Counted from the first letter of the stretch, positions 1 to 8,363 are shown. The stretch is DNA of 64,000 bases from Dokdonella_A ginsengisoli (GCF_042652785.1 NZ_JBHSHD010000003.1:62001-126000); one strand, 5' to 3'. Notes: a model not told the origin generated them from the sequence alone. A program made the numbers and translations.

Positions 1-102
1 AGGAAACCGCCCGACCATTTCACCCACCGCCGAATGCCGGCCATCACCACCTCCGAAGTTCAGACGAATCCGCAACGCACCGGCCCGGCGCGTCGGCGGG
101 AT
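1..102. other. Left edge, no gene recognised
   Basis: This short stretch lies downstream of the minus-strand pseudouridine synthase gene. No coding region, hairpin or repeat that I can support is visible. Confidence 0.5.
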
Positions 103-891
103 TCAAGCCGATGCGCCGGTGCGCGACAGCTGCGCCGCTTCGTCGGCGGTCAATCGGCGCCAGGCGCCCTTCGCGAGGGTGCCCAACGCCAATTCGCCGA
201 CCGCCACGCGCACGAGCCGCAGCACGCCGATGTCATGGGCATAGAGCACGCGACGGATCTGTCGGTTGCGCCCTTCGTCGAGAACGACCTCGAGCCAGGC
301 GTTGCGGTCGCCGCGGCGCAGCTCGCGCACGGCCTTCAGCGCAAGGCGTTCGCCGCGGTCCTCGACGCCGGCCTGCAGTGCGGCGAGCAGGTCCGCGTCC
401 GGCAGCCGGTCGATCTGCACGTGGTAGGTCTTGTCCAGGTGCGTTTCGGGCGCGCTGATCGCGGCCGCCCAGGCGCTGTCGTTGCTGAACAGCAGCAGCC
501 CCTCGCTGGCGCGATCGAGCCGACCCACCGGCGCCACCCATGGCAGGCCCGCGTGTTCGAGCAGGGCGTAGACGGTGTCGCGGCCGCGCTCGTCCGAGGC
601 AGTGGTGACGTAGCCGCGCGGCTTGTTCAGCATGAGATAGACGCGTTCGCGCGCCTGGATCGCGGCTCCGTCGACGGTGATGCGTTCGCGCGCCGCGTCG
701 GTCGGCCGCTCCGGATCGCGCACGACGCGCCCGTCCACGCCGACGCGACCTTCCTCGATCCAGCGCGCGGCCTGCGTGCGCGAGGCGACACCGAGCTTGG
801 ACAGCACGCGCGCCAGGCCGTGGCGCGGAGCGGCGGGCCGCGAAGGCGCCGTGGACCGCCCGGGAATGCGCGCGGCGGGACGACGCGGCAT
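103..891 (-). CDS. RsuA/RluB/RluF-family pseudouridine synthase
   Basis: Isomerises uridine to pseudouridine in ribosomal RNA in the cytoplasm. The 262-residue product has an N-terminal S4-type RNA-binding segment (about residues 25-75, GLARVLSKLGVASR onward). The catalytic domain follows, with the VGRLDRASEGLLLFSND motif; its Asp is the catalytic residue known for this family. A NRQIRRV motif sits near the C terminus. The first 25 residues are basic and Pro/Ala-rich, as is common in GC-rich homologues. The gene starts 4 nt after the acylphosphatase stop, so it is probably the last gene of a four-gene operon. The exact target uridine (RsuA, RluB, RluE or RluF type) cannot be decided from sequence alone. 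Confidence 0.9.
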   Translation of the reverse strand: MPRRPAARIPGRSTAPSRPAAPRHGLARVLSKLGVASRTQAARWIEEGRVGVDGRVVRDPERPTDAARERITVDGAAIQARERVYLMLNKPRGYVTTASDERGRDTVYALLEHAGLPWVAPVGRLDRASEGLLLFSNDSAWAAAISAPETHLDKTYHVQIDRLPDADLLAALQAGVEDRGERLALKAVRELRRGDRNAWLEVVLDEGRNRQIRRVLYAHDIGVLRLVRVAVGELALGTLAKGAWRRLTADEAAQLSRTGASA

Positions 892-895
892 GCCG

Positions 896-1162
896 TCAGC
901 GACGCGAGAAGCCGTCGTGCCGCTGCTCGGCCAGCTCCTCGCGCAGCACCGACTCGACCTCGGCCGCGGGCGGTCCCTGCTGCAGCCAGGCCTCGAGCTG
1001 TGCCAGAGCCTGCATGTCGCCGCTGGCGATGACTTCGACGCGGCCGTCGGCGAGGTTCTTTGCGTAGCCGCTCAGGCCCAGCTGCTGCGCGCGCGCCTGC
1101 GTGGAGGCGCGGAAGTACACGCCCTGCACGAGACCGGAAACCAGGAAGCGCGCGCTGGCCAC
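896..1162 (-). CDS. acyP: Acylphosphatase
   Basis: A small cytoplasmic enzyme hydrolysing acyl-phosphate bonds. Its 88 residues match the usual family length. The signature VSGLVQGVYFRASTQ (residues 8-22) contains the catalytic Arg, and GYAKNLADGRVEVIASG (about 32-48) contains the catalytic Asn. It lies 10 nt downstream of the thioredoxin-like gene and 4 nt upstream of the pseudouridine synthase, so all are probably co-transcribed. Nothing unusual is seen. Confidence 0.93.
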   Translation of the reverse strand: MASARFLVSGLVQGVYFRASTQARAQQLGLSGYAKNLADGRVEVIASGDMQALAQLEAWLQQGPPAAEVESVLREELAEQRHDGFSRR

Positions 1163-1172
1163 GGCGTTGCGG

Positions 1173-1667
1173 CTATTTCTTCGCCGCCGCGATCGCCTTG
1201 TCCAGGTCGGTCGCGGTGATCGGCCCGGTGAACTTCTTCGCTACGCTGCCGTCCGGCGCGATCAGATAGGTCGTCGGCAGGCCGCGCGGCGTCTCGAAGT
1301 CCGCCGGCGGCTTGTACACGTCCACCAGCGCCAGCGGGTACTTCACCGGATGCGCCTTGGCGAACGCCTCGACCTCGGCCTTGTCGGTGTCCTCGTAGGC
1401 CAGGCCGATCGCGGCGACGTCCTTGCGGCCGGCGACGAATTCGGAGATGTCCGGCATCTCCTTGATGCACGGCGAGCACCACGTCGCCCAGAAGTTCACG
1501 ATGACCCACTTGCCGCGCTCGGCGGCGAGATCGAAGGTGCCGCCGTCGAGGGTGGCGACCTTGAGCGCGGGCTGTTTCGGCGTCTGCGCGGTGACCGTTC
1601 CCGCGGCCGCGACGAACGCGGCGAGGCCGAACGCGGCGCACAGGCGCAGCAGGCGTGATCGTTTCAT
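1173..1667 (-). CDS. TlpA/ResA-like periplasmic thioredoxin
   Basis: A secreted thiol-disulfide protein of 164 residues. The start chosen (1667) gives a clean signal peptide (MKRSRLLRLCAAFGLAAFVAAAG..) and overlaps the stop of the upstream yihY-type gene as ATGA. A longer in-frame extension upstream is a shadow of that gene. The active site is WATWCSPC (about residues 57-64), with a CxxC (CSPC) and the cis-Pro region GLPTTYLI further on. The family acts in periplasmic reduction, for example cytochrome c maturation. No partner gene in the operon identifies the substrate. Confidence 0.9.
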   Translation of the reverse strand: MKRSRLLRLCAAFGLAAFVAAAGTVTAQTPKQPALKVATLDGGTFDLAAERGKWVIVNFWATWCSPCIKEMPDISEFVAGRKDVAAIGLAYEDTDKAEVEAFAKAHPVKYPLALVDVYKPPADFETPRGLPTTYLIAPDGSVAKKFTGPITATDLDKAIAAAKK

Positions 1668-2965
1668 GCGGGCTCCGATGGGTGCGCCGGCGGCGCGGAC
1701 GCGGACGGCGATGGTACCTGCAGCGGGAACAGCGCGGCCAACGGCACCGCGAGCTCCTCGCGCAGGGTGCGGCCGAGTTCGTCGAGCACCTGCCGCGCCG
1801 GCGGCTGCAGACTGCCGGCCGAAGCGTGCCGGTCGAGCGGCAGGCGGTAGCCGCCTTCCTCGTAGATCTCCAGCAGGTCGATCGCGGCGAGGTCGCGCAC
1901 GACCATCCATTCGCCCAGCTCGCCGCGCTGGATCAGGCCGACGCGGTGCAGGTCGCCGAGGTAGCGCTGCAGCAGGTCGTCGGTCAGGTACGGCTCGCTG
2001 GCGAGAAGGTTCGTGCTGTGCAGCCCGCGGCCTTCGCGCTGCGCGTCGGCGAAGCACGACAGCACGCGCAGCAGGCCGGTGAATTCCTGCCCGCGCGGCA
2101 GCAGCTGGTCGGCCGGACGGTAGTCGAACGCGCTCAGCGAGGCGGTGATCGAGGCGCCGAGCAGCACCACGATCCACGACAGGTAGATCCAGAAGATGAA
2201 GATCGGCACCAGCGCGAGCGCGCCGTAGACCTGCTGGTAGCTGGCGTACTTCGTCGCGTACAGCGCGAAGCCGCGCTTGGCCGCCTCGAACAGCACCGCG
2301 GCGATCAGCGCGCCGATCACCGCGTGCGCGATGCGCACGCTGCGGTTCGGGATCACCACGTAGGCCGCGATCATCGCCGCCCAGACGATCAGGAACGGCA
2401 GCGCGGCGAGCACGCGCGCCTTGATCGAGAACTGCGCCTCGGCCACGTCGATGAACGGCAGCGCGAACGCGTAGGAGCTGATCGCCAGCGCGGCAACCAG
2501 CAGCAGCGGTCCGAGCGTGAGCGCGGTCCAGTAGATGATGAAGCGCGAGGTGGCGCCGCGTGCGACCTGCACGCGCCAGATGCGGTTGAACGCGTCCTCG
2601 ATGCTCATCATCAGCGACACCGCGCTGAACAGCAGCACCAGCACGCCGACCGCGGTCGCCTTGCTCGCGCTGTCGGCGAACTGCGTGATGTAGCCCTGCA
2701 CCGTGCTGCCGGCGGCGGGCACGAAGTTCTCGAACACCCAGCTGGTGATCTGATCGCGCCAGCCGGCGAAACCGGGGAACGCGGCGAGGATGCCGAGCAC
2801 GGCGGCGGTCAGCGGCACCAGCGCGAACACCGAGGTGTAGGCCAGCGCGCCGGCGGTCTGCATGCAGCGGTCTTCGAGGAAGCGCTGCCAGGTGAAGCGC
2901 AGGAAGGCACCGACGCGATCGCGGTCGCGCAGCGATCTGGCAAACTTCCGGATGGATGCGAACAT
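1664..2965 (-). CDS. YihY/BrkB-family inner-membrane protein
   Basis: An integral membrane protein of about 433 residues from Met at 2965; an upstream in-frame Met at 3001 is less likely. The N-terminal 290 residues contain about six hydrophobic segments and family motifs such as AGALAYTSVFALVPL and YQQVYGALALVPIFIFWIYLSW. A soluble C-terminal tail of about 140 residues (DLHRVGLIQRGELGEWMVVRDL) resembles the winged-helix-like tail of longer YihY proteins. The family was once called RNase BN, but that activity belongs to another protein, and its true role is unsettled. It is the first gene of the operon with the thioredoxin, acylphosphatase and pseudouridine synthase genes. Confidence 0.88.
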   Translation of the reverse strand: MFASIRKFARSLRDRDRVGAFLRFTWQRFLEDRCMQTAGALAYTSVFALVPLTAAVLGILAAFPGFAGWRDQITSWVFENFVPAAGSTVQGYITQFADSASKATAVGVLVLLFSAVSLMMSIEDAFNRIWRVQVARGATSRFIIYWTALTLGPLLLVAALAISSYAFALPFIDVAEAQFSIKARVLAALPFLIVWAAMIAAYVVIPNRSVRIAHAVIGALIAAVLFEAAKRGFALYATKYASYQQVYGALALVPIFIFWIYLSWIVVLLGASITASLSAFDYRPADQLLPRGQEFTGLLRVLSCFADAQREGRGLHSTNLLASEPYLTDDLLQRYLGDLHRVGLIQRGELGEWMVVRDLAAIDLLEIYEEGGYRLPLDRHASAGSLQPPARQVLDELGRTLREELAVPLAALFPLQVPSPSASAPPAHPSEPA

Positions 2966-3014
2966 GACGTCGAGACTAGCGCAGTGCGCCGGCCCGACCA
3001 ACCCGGAGACTGCA

Positions 3015-3692
3015 ATGGGCGAAATCCTGGTCCTCTACTACAGCCGCACCGGCAAGGTCGCGCAGCTCGCGCGCCTGGTCGCGCGCGGCGTCGAGGAGGC
3101 CGGGCTTTCCGCCCGCCTGCGCAGCGTGCCGCCGGTGGCGCCCATCGAGGAATCCGCGGCCGCAGGCCGCGCCGAAGCCCCTTCTCCCGCAAGCGGGAGA
3201 AGGTGGTCCGAAGGACCGGATGAGGGGAACCGAAACGCGAGCTTTCTCGTTCCCGATCAAGGCGCGCCGTACGCGACCCGCGGCGACCTGCACGACTGCG
3301 CCGGCCTCGTGCTCGGCAGCCCGACGCGCTTCGGCAACATGGCCGCGCCGCTCAAGCACTTCATCGATTCGACCGCGGCCGAGTGGGCCTCCGGCACGCT
3401 GGTCGGCAAGCCCGCCGGCGTGTTCACCTCGACCGGCACCATGCACGGCGGCCAGGAGACGACCCTGCTCTCGATGATGCTGCCGCTGCTTCATCACGGC
3501 ATGCTGATCGTCGGCGTGCCGTACACCGAAGCGGCGCTGCATCGCACGGCCGGCGGTGGATCACCCTATGGCGCCAGCCACGTCGCCGGCGCGGGCGGCG
3601 ACAACGCGATCAGCGAGGACCAGCGCATGCTCGCGCGCGCGCTGGGCCGGCGCGTCGCCGAAGTCGCCGCCAGGCTCGGAGCCCGCGCATGA
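3015..3692 (+). CDS. wrbA: WrbA-like NAD(P)H:quinone oxidoreductase
   Basis: Flavodoxin-fold FMN enzyme that reduces quinones by two electrons. Family motifs are VLYYSRTGKVAQLA (FMN phosphate loop, residues 5-18), GSPTRFGNMAAPLK, STGTMHGGQE and a C-terminal SPYGASHVAG. The product has 225 residues, against about 200 for E. coli WrbA. The excess lies at about residues 50-75, where a REP-like palindromic repeat is translated in frame (PSPASGRRWSEGPDEGNRN). This falls in a loop between beta strands, so the protein may still fold. Start at 3015. The gene ends in an ATGA overlap with the DUF2069 gene. Confidence 0.9.
   Translation: MGEILVLYYSRTGKVAQLARLVARGVEEAGLSARLRSVPPVAPIEESAAAGRAEAPSPASGRRWSEGPDEGNRNASFLVPDQGAPYATRGDLHDCAGLVLGSPTRFGNMAAPLKHFIDSTAAEWASGTLVGKPAGVFTSTGTMHGGQETTLLSMMLPLLHHGMLIVGVPYTEAALHRTAGGGSPYGASHVAGAGGDNAISEDQRMLARALGRRVAEVAARLGARA
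3178..3230 (+). repeat. REP-like palindromic element inside wrbA
   Basis: Two hairpins lie in tandem. CTTCTCCCGC/GCGGGAGAAG is at 3181-3202 with an AA loop, and GGTCC-GAA-GGACC is at 3205-3217. A GGATGAGGGG tail follows. This arrangement is that of a dispersed extragenic palindrome family common in Xanthomonadales genomes. Here it lies in frame in a coding sequence. Confidence 0.85.
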
Positions 3693-4021
3693 TGCCGCTT
3701 CGGCTCGGATTGCTGGCCTGGGCACTGCTCGTGCTGCTGCAGCCGGCCTGGTACCTGTGGCTGGCGCCGCCGGCCGGAGGCCGCGGCGACCTCGCCCTGC
3801 TGCTGACCCTGCCGCCGCTGCTGCTGCCCCTGCTCGCGCTGCGCACGGGCGCGCGACGCGCCCTGCTCTGGGTCGGCGTGCTGGCCCTGTTCTACTTCTG
3901 CCACGGCGTCGTCGCCGCCTGGACCTATCCGGCCACGCGCGTGCCGGCGCTGCTCGAAGTGCTGCTGTGCGTCGTGCTGATCGCGCTGCTCGGCTGGGAC
4001 GCGCGGCGCCGACCGCGCTGA
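3689..4021 (+). CDS. DUF2069 membrane protein
   Basis: A 110-residue hydrophobic protein with about four transmembrane segments: residues 5-22, 35-52, 60-80 and 85-103. It matches the DUF2069 family, often found directly after wrbA in this lineage. No function is established. The start overlaps the wrbA stop (ATGA at 3689-3692), indicating translational coupling. Confidence 0.82.
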   Translation: MMPLRLGLLAWALLVLLQPAWYLWLAPPAGGRGDLALLLTLPPLLLPLLALRTGARRALLWVGVLALFYFCHGVVAAWTYPATRVPALLEVLLCVVLIALLGWDARRRPR

Positions 4022-4054
4022 CGCCGCCGCCGTGAAGCGCCGCCGGCGCCGCGC

Positions 4055-5023
4055 CTAGGCCGCCTGGTCGTTGCGCCGCTTGCACTGCTCGTGCTTCACG
4101 CGCAGCGCGTCCGGCAGGCGCTCGGCGAGGAAGTCGACGAAGGCGCGCACGCCCGGCAGCAGGCCGCGCCGGCTCGCATAGACGAAGTGCGCGATGCCCT
4201 GCGGGATGCTCCACTGCGGCAGCAGCACTTCCAGTTCGCCGCGCGCGATCGCCGGCGCGCAGACGAACTCGGGCAGCGCGGCGACACCCATGCCGCGCTT
4301 GGCCGCTTCGTAGAGCACGTTGAACTCGCCGCAGATCAGGCGCGCCTGCAGTTCCACGTTGAGCCGCTGGCCGTCGGCGGCGATCAGCTCCAGTGTCTGC
4401 GCGCCCTCGTGTTCGTACCAGGACAGCAGCGGCAGCGATTCGAGATCGGCCGGCGCCGACGGGCGGCCGCGCGCGTCGAGGAAGTCCTTGCTCGCGCACA
4501 GCACGATGCGGCTGAGGCCGACGTTGCGCAGGATCAGGCTGGTATCGGTGTCGAGCTTGTCGCGCACGCGGATCGCCACGTCGATGCCTTCGCCGATCAG
4601 GTCGACGCGGCGGTCGTTGGCCAGCAGGCGCACCTGCACCTTCGGATGCGCGGTGAGGAAGTCGGGCAGGATGTGCGCGATCACGGTCTGCGCGATCGAC
4701 ACCGGGCAGCTCACGCGCACCACGCCACGCGGTTCGGCGCTGAGTTCGGCGACCGCGTCCTGCGCCGCCTGCGCTTCCTCGAGCATCGCCCGGCAATGCC
4801 CGTAGAAGCGCTCCCCCACCTCGGTGACGGCGAAGCGCCGGGTGGTCCGCTGCAGCAGACGCACGCCCAGGCGCTCCTCGAGCAGGGCGACGCGCTTGCT
4901 CAGGCGCGATTTCGGCACGCCCAGCGCCCGCCCGGCGGCCGAGAAACCGCCGTGCTCGACCACGCTGGCGAAAAAGCGCAGGTCGTTCAGGTCGGCCAGA
5001 GCGCCGACGGTCATCAGGTTCAT
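4055..5023 (-). CDS. LysR-family transcriptional regulator
   Basis: A DNA-binding regulator of 322 residues. The N-terminal winged helix-turn-helix (residues 9-68) contains FFASVVEHGGFSAAGRALGV and LLQRTTRRFAVTEVG. The effector domain begins near residue 90 (VRVSCPVSIAQ). The start at 5023 has GAGGTG 6 nt upstream; an upstream Met at 5047 lacks this. It is transcribed divergently from the azoreductase gene, the usual layout in which a LysR protein controls its neighbour and itself. The subtype resembles the AaeR/DsdC-like group acting on aromatic or quinone effectors, which is inference. Confidence 0.9.
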   Translation of the reverse strand: MNLMTVGALADLNDLRFFASVVEHGGFSAAGRALGVPKSRLSKRVALLEERLGVRLLQRTTRRFAVTEVGERFYGHCRAMLEEAQAAQDAVAELSAEPRGVVRVSCPVSIAQTVIAHILPDFLTAHPKVQVRLLANDRRVDLIGEGIDVAIRVRDKLDTDTSLILRNVGLSRIVLCASKDFLDARGRPSAPADLESLPLLSWYEHEGAQTLELIAADGQRLNVELQARLICGEFNVLYEAAKRGMGVAALPEFVCAPAIARGELEVLLPQWSIPQGIAHFVYASRRGLLPGVRAFVDFLAERLPDALRVKHEQCKRRNDQAA

Positions 5024-5134
5024 CGTTTCACCTCGCGAACGATCCATCCGAATATTGCGGACTTATCGAGGCATCGTACACGCAATACCTTGTTCGCGTC
5101 GCCGGAAACGGCTTTCCACGAACCGAGGCCAGCC
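5024..5134. promoter_or_regulatory. Divergent lysR/azoR control region
   Basis: The 111-bp gap holds nested inverted motifs. TATTGCG (5053-5059) pairs with CGCAATA (5081-5087). GCGAAC (5035-5040) pairs with GTTCGC (5092-5097). This is the size and position expected for LysR binding sites between divergent promoters. No -35/-10 boxes are assigned. Confidence 0.55.
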
Positions 5135-5719
5135 ATGAACCTGCTGCATGTCGACTCCAGCGCGCTCGGCGCGCATTCCGTCTCGCGCGAACTGGGTGCG
5201 GCCCTGGTCGACGCCTGGAAGCGCCGCAATCCGGGCGCGCCGGTCGTATACCGCGATCTCGCCGCGCAGCCGCTGCCGCACTGGGTGCCGGTCGCCGACG
5301 CGAACGACCCGGCCGTGCGCGCCAACGACGAGGTGCTGCAGGAGTTTCTCGCCGCCGACACCGTGGTGATCGGCGCGCCGATGTACAACTTCGGCATCCC
5401 CAGCTCGCTGAAGGCCTGGATCGACCGCATCGCGATTTCCGGCAAGACCTTCCGCTACTCCGCCGACGGCCCGGAAGGGCTGGCTGGCGGCAAGAAGATC
5501 ATCGTCGTCTCCTCGCGCGGCGGCGTCTATTCCGGCGCCTCGCCGTCCGCGACGGCCGACTTCCAGGAACCCTACCTGCGCCAGGTGTTCGGCTTCCTGG
5601 GCATCACCGACATCGAGTTCGTGCGCGCCGAGGGCGTCAATCTCGGCCCGGAGCAGAAGGCGCAGGCGCTCGCCTCCGCGCGCGAGTCGATCGAGGATTG
5701 CGCCCGCATCGCCGCATGA
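5135..5719 (+). CDS. azoR: FMN-dependent NADH:azo/quinone reductase
   Basis: A flavodoxin-like enzyme of 194 residues reducing quinones and azo compounds with NADH. Visible family motifs are VDSSALGAHSVSREL (residues 5-19, FMN phosphate), GAPMYNFGIPSSLKAWIDRI (about 81-100) and SSRGGVYSG. Length matches AzoR (about 200). It lies divergent from a LysR regulator and is probably induced by electrophilic or quinone compounds through it. The start at 5135 gives the canonical MNLLHVDSS N terminus. Confidence 0.93.
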   Translation: MNLLHVDSSALGAHSVSRELGAALVDAWKRRNPGAPVVYRDLAAQPLPHWVPVADANDPAVRANDEVLQEFLAADTVVIGAPMYNFGIPSSLKAWIDRIAISGKTFRYSADGPEGLAGGKKIIVVSSRGGVYSGASPSATADFQEPYLRQVFGFLGITDIEFVRAEGVNLGPEQKAQALASARESIEDCARIAA

Positions 5720-5789
5720 GCGACCGAACCAGCGTTTAGCCCCCGACGGATTCATGGACCGCATCGGCGCCGTGCTTGCTGCATGAGCC

Positions 5790-5846
5790 TCCATTTTCGC
5801 CTTGGAGGCCAAGAGCGAGATGGACTCCCGCTTGCGCGGGAGTGAC
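5790..5846 (+). repeat. REP-like repeat, copy A
   Basis: It starts TCCATTTTCGCCTTGGAGG and ends in an inverted pair CTCCCGC-N4-GCGGGAG followed by TGACG. It is similar to copy B 205 bp downstream in the same orientation. Such units are dispersed repeats in this bacterial order. Confidence 0.8.
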
Positions 5847-5974
5847 GCCGGAAGGGTGGGATGCGTCGAACCTCCGCTCGGGGCGAGTCGCTCAGACTCG
5901 CAACTCGCTCAAGCTGGCGACTTGCCCAAGTTCGCGACTTGCCCAGCCTCGCGACAACCCGCCCACATCGGCGT

Positions 5975-6053
5975 CATGCCCGCGTACGCGGGCATCCATT
6001 TTCGCTTTGGAGGCTACGGGCAAGATGGATTCCCGCCTCCGCGGGAATGACGA
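5975..6053 (+). repeat. REP-like repeat, copy B
   Basis: A full unit with two hairpins. ATGCCCGCGTACGCGGGCAT is at about 5976-5995, and ATTCCCGC-N4-GCGGGAAT is near 6029-6048. They flank the TCCATTTTCGCTTTGGAGG core shared with copy A. Confidence 0.85.
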
Positions 6054-6122
6054 CGCGGGAACACATCATCGCGAGCTACGGAGATTTGTCGGACAATTGC
6101 CGACCCGACAGAATCCGTCGCC

Positions 6123-7760
6123 ATGTCCGCACCGCCGCTCCCGCCGTTCGAGACGCACCTCGTCGACAATCAGCCGCCGGAATTCGCGCCGCGCGACCTG
6201 TGGGCCGACGACGTCGCCCTGCGCGAGGCGCTCGGGCGTGAAGGCGCCGGCGCGTACACCGGGCGCGTCGCGGCCTACGGCAGGCTCGCCGGCGACGAGC
6301 TGTACGCGCTGAGTTTCGACGCGCATCGCGACAAGCCGCGGCTGCGCACGCACGACCGCTACGGCCACCGCATCGACACGGTCGAGTTCCATCCCAACTA
6401 CCACCGCATCCTGCAGGCCGCGGTCGAGCACGGCGTGGCCGGCCTGTCGTGGGCGGAGGCGGCGCCCGGCGCGCACGTCGCGCGCGCGGCGCTGTCCTAC
6501 CTGCACCATCAGGTCGAACCGGGCACCAGCTGCCCGCTGACGATGACGCACGCCGCCGTGCCGGTGCTGCGTCACGCGCCGGCGCTGCGCGAATGGGCCG
6601 ACAAGGTCGCCGCCTGCCGCTACGACCCGCGCGACGCCGCGATCGCGGCCAAGCCCGGCGTCATGCTCGGCATGGGCATGACCGAGAAACAGGGCGGCAG
6701 CGACGTGCGCGGCAACCGCACGCAGGCGACACCGGGCGCAGGCGCGGGCGAGTACACGCTGGTCGGGCACAAGTGGTTCTTCTCGGCACCGATGTGCGAC
6801 GGCTTCCTCGTGCTGGCGCAGGCACCGGGCGGACTGAGCTGCTTCCTGCTGCCGCGGCGCCTGCCGGACGGCACCAGGAACGCGTTCCGCCTGATGCGGC
6901 TGAAGGACAAGCTCGGCGACTGGAGCAACGCCTCCAGCGAGGTCGAGTTCACCGGCGCGACCGCCTGGCTGGTCGGCGCGGAAGGACGCGGCATCGCGAC
7001 GATCCTCGAGATGGTCATGCTGACGCGGCTGGACTGCATGCTCGGCTCGGCCGCGCAGATGCGCATGGCGCTGGCGCACGCGCTGCACCACGCCGCGCAT
7101 CGCCACGCGTTCGGCCGGCGCCTGCTCGACCAGCCGCTGATGCGCAACGTGCTGACCGACCTCGCGCTCGAATCGGAAGCCGCGCTGGCACTGGCGATGC
7201 GCGTGGCGCGCGCGGTGGACGCGTCGCCGCGTGACGCGCGCGAAGGCGCGCTGGCGCGCGTCGCCACCGCGATCGGCAAATACTGGGTGTGCAAGCGCGC
7301 GCCGGCCTTCGTCAACGAGGCGCAGGAATGCCTCGGCGGCGCCGGCTACGTCGAGGAATCGATCCTGCCGCGGCTGTACCGCCAAGCGCCGCTGAACTCG
7401 ATCTGGGAAGGCTCGGGCAACATCCAGTGTCTGGACGTGCTGCGTGCGCTGTCGCGCGAACCGGAATGCGGCGCGGCGCTGCTCGCCGAACTGGACGAAG
7501 CGCGCGGCCTCGACGCCGCCTACGACGCCGCGCTGCCCGCGCTGAAAGAGGCGCTGTCGCCGCAGAAGATCGAGGAAGCCGACGCGCGCCGGCTGACCGA
7601 GCGCCTCGCGCTGGCCCTGCAGGCCGCCGTGCTGCTGCGCGCCGGCAGCCCGGCCGCGCCGGCGTTCTGCCGCAGCCGTCTGCGCGGCGAACACGGGCTC
7701 GGCTTCGGCACCCTGCCCGCCGCGCTGGTCGACGAAGCGCTGATTGCCCGGGCGCTGTAG
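6123..7760 (+). CDS. aidB: AidB-type acyl-CoA dehydrogenase
   Basis: A flavoprotein of the AidB branch, 545 residues, close to E. coli AidB (541). Diagnostic motifs are THAAVPVLR, MGMTEKQGGSDVR (about residues 182-194, FAD/substrate region), VGHKWFFSAPM, LGGAGYVEES and WEGSGNIQCLDVLRAL near residues 425-440. In E. coli AidB is part of the adaptive response to alkylation and binds DNA through its C-terminal domain. Here no ada or alkB lies next to it. It stands alone between repeat-rich spacer and a small asparaginase-domain gene. Confidence 0.92.
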   Translation: MSAPPLPPFETHLVDNQPPEFAPRDLWADDVALREALGREGAGAYTGRVAAYGRLAGDELYALSFDAHRDKPRLRTHDRYGHRIDTVEFHPNYHRILQAAVEHGVAGLSWAEAAPGAHVARAALSYLHHQVEPGTSCPLTMTHAAVPVLRHAPALREWADKVAACRYDPRDAAIAAKPGVMLGMGMTEKQGGSDVRGNRTQATPGAGAGEYTLVGHKWFFSAPMCDGFLVLAQAPGGLSCFLLPRRLPDGTRNAFRLMRLKDKLGDWSNASSEVEFTGATAWLVGAEGRGIATILEMVMLTRLDCMLGSAAQMRMALAHALHHAAHRHAFGRRLLDQPLMRNVLTDLALESEAALALAMRVARAVDASPRDAREGALARVATAIGKYWVCKRAPAFVNEAQECLGGAGYVEESILPRLYRQAPLNSIWEGSGNIQCLDVLRALSREPECGAALLAELDEARGLDAAYDAALPALKEALSPQKIEEADARRLTERLALALQAAVLLRAGSPAAPAFCRSRLRGEHGLGFGTLPAALVDEALIARAL

Positions 7761-7784
7761 GCGACGGTCCGCACCGCATGAACT

Positions 7785-7824
7785 TCTCATCCTCGATGCT
7801 CCGGATCTCGGGGCGTCGATGAGA
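7785..7824. terminator. Weak hairpin after aidB
   Basis: TCTCATC (7785-7791) can pair with GATGAGA (7818-7824) around a GC-rich, partly paired loop. No T-run follows, so terminator function is doubtful. Confidence 0.3.
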
Positions 7825-7877
7825 ATGCCAAGCTCGAACATCAACCCCGCTTCTGCAACCCTCCAACGGAACGACCC

Positions 7878-8363
7878 ATGCAGCATCTGACCATCGTCAC
7901 CACCGGCGGCACGATCGACAAGATCTACTTCGACGACAAGTCCACCTTCCAGATCGGTGCACCGCAGATCGGCGAAATCCTGCAGCAGCTCGGCGTCGCC
8001 TTCAGCTTCGAGGTGGTGCCGGTGCTGCGCAAGGACAGCCTGCATCTGGACGACGCCGACCGCGCCGCGGTCCGTGCCGCGATCGAACAGCAGACGCACC
8101 GCCACATCCTGATCACGCACGGCACCGACACGATGGTCGAGACCGCGCGCGCGCTGGCCGGCCTCGCCGGCAAGGTCATCGTGCTCACCGGCGCGCTCAA
8201 CCCGGCGCTGTTCAAGGGCTCGGACGCGGTGTTCAACATCGGCTGCGCGGTCGGCGCGGTGCAGACGCTGCCCGATGGCGTCTACATCGCAATGAACGGG
8301 CGCATCTGGGACCCGGCACGCGTGCGCAAGAACGTCGAGGCGAACCGCTTCGAAAGCCTGTAG
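7878..8363 (+). CDS. Single-domain asparaginase-family protein
   Basis: A 161-residue protein corresponding only to the N-terminal catalytic domain of L-asparaginases. Both catalytic Thr motifs are present: TTGGTIDK (residues 8-15) and HGTDTMVET (about 78-86). A typical asparaginase has about 330 residues with a second domain; short forms of this size recur in Proteobacteria and need not be truncated. No stop-interrupted C-terminal domain is visible downstream. Substrate is unproven; an amidohydrolase role is inferred from the motifs. Confidence 0.85.
   Translation: MQHLTIVTTGGTIDKIYFDDKSTFQIGAPQIGEILQQLGVAFSFEVVPVLRKDSLHLDDADRAAVRAAIEQQTHRHILITHGTDTMVETARALAGLAGKVIVLTGALNPALFKGSDAVFNIGCAVGAVQTLPDGVYIAMNGRIWDPARVRKNVEANRFESL

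Larger units (their letters stand above)
5720..6122. other. Gene-free spacer with REP-like repeats
   Basis: This 403-bp stretch contains no supported gene. It holds two copies of a palindromic repeat family (5790-5846 and 5975-6053) and, between them, an imperfect tandem array of the word GCGACTTGCCCA (about 5918-5955). Confidence 0.8.

Noticed and set aside
2862..3014. N-terminal extension of wrbA
   Set aside because: The in-frame sequence upstream of 3015 is antisense to the yihY-type gene, and the conserved flavodoxin N terminus begins at 3015.
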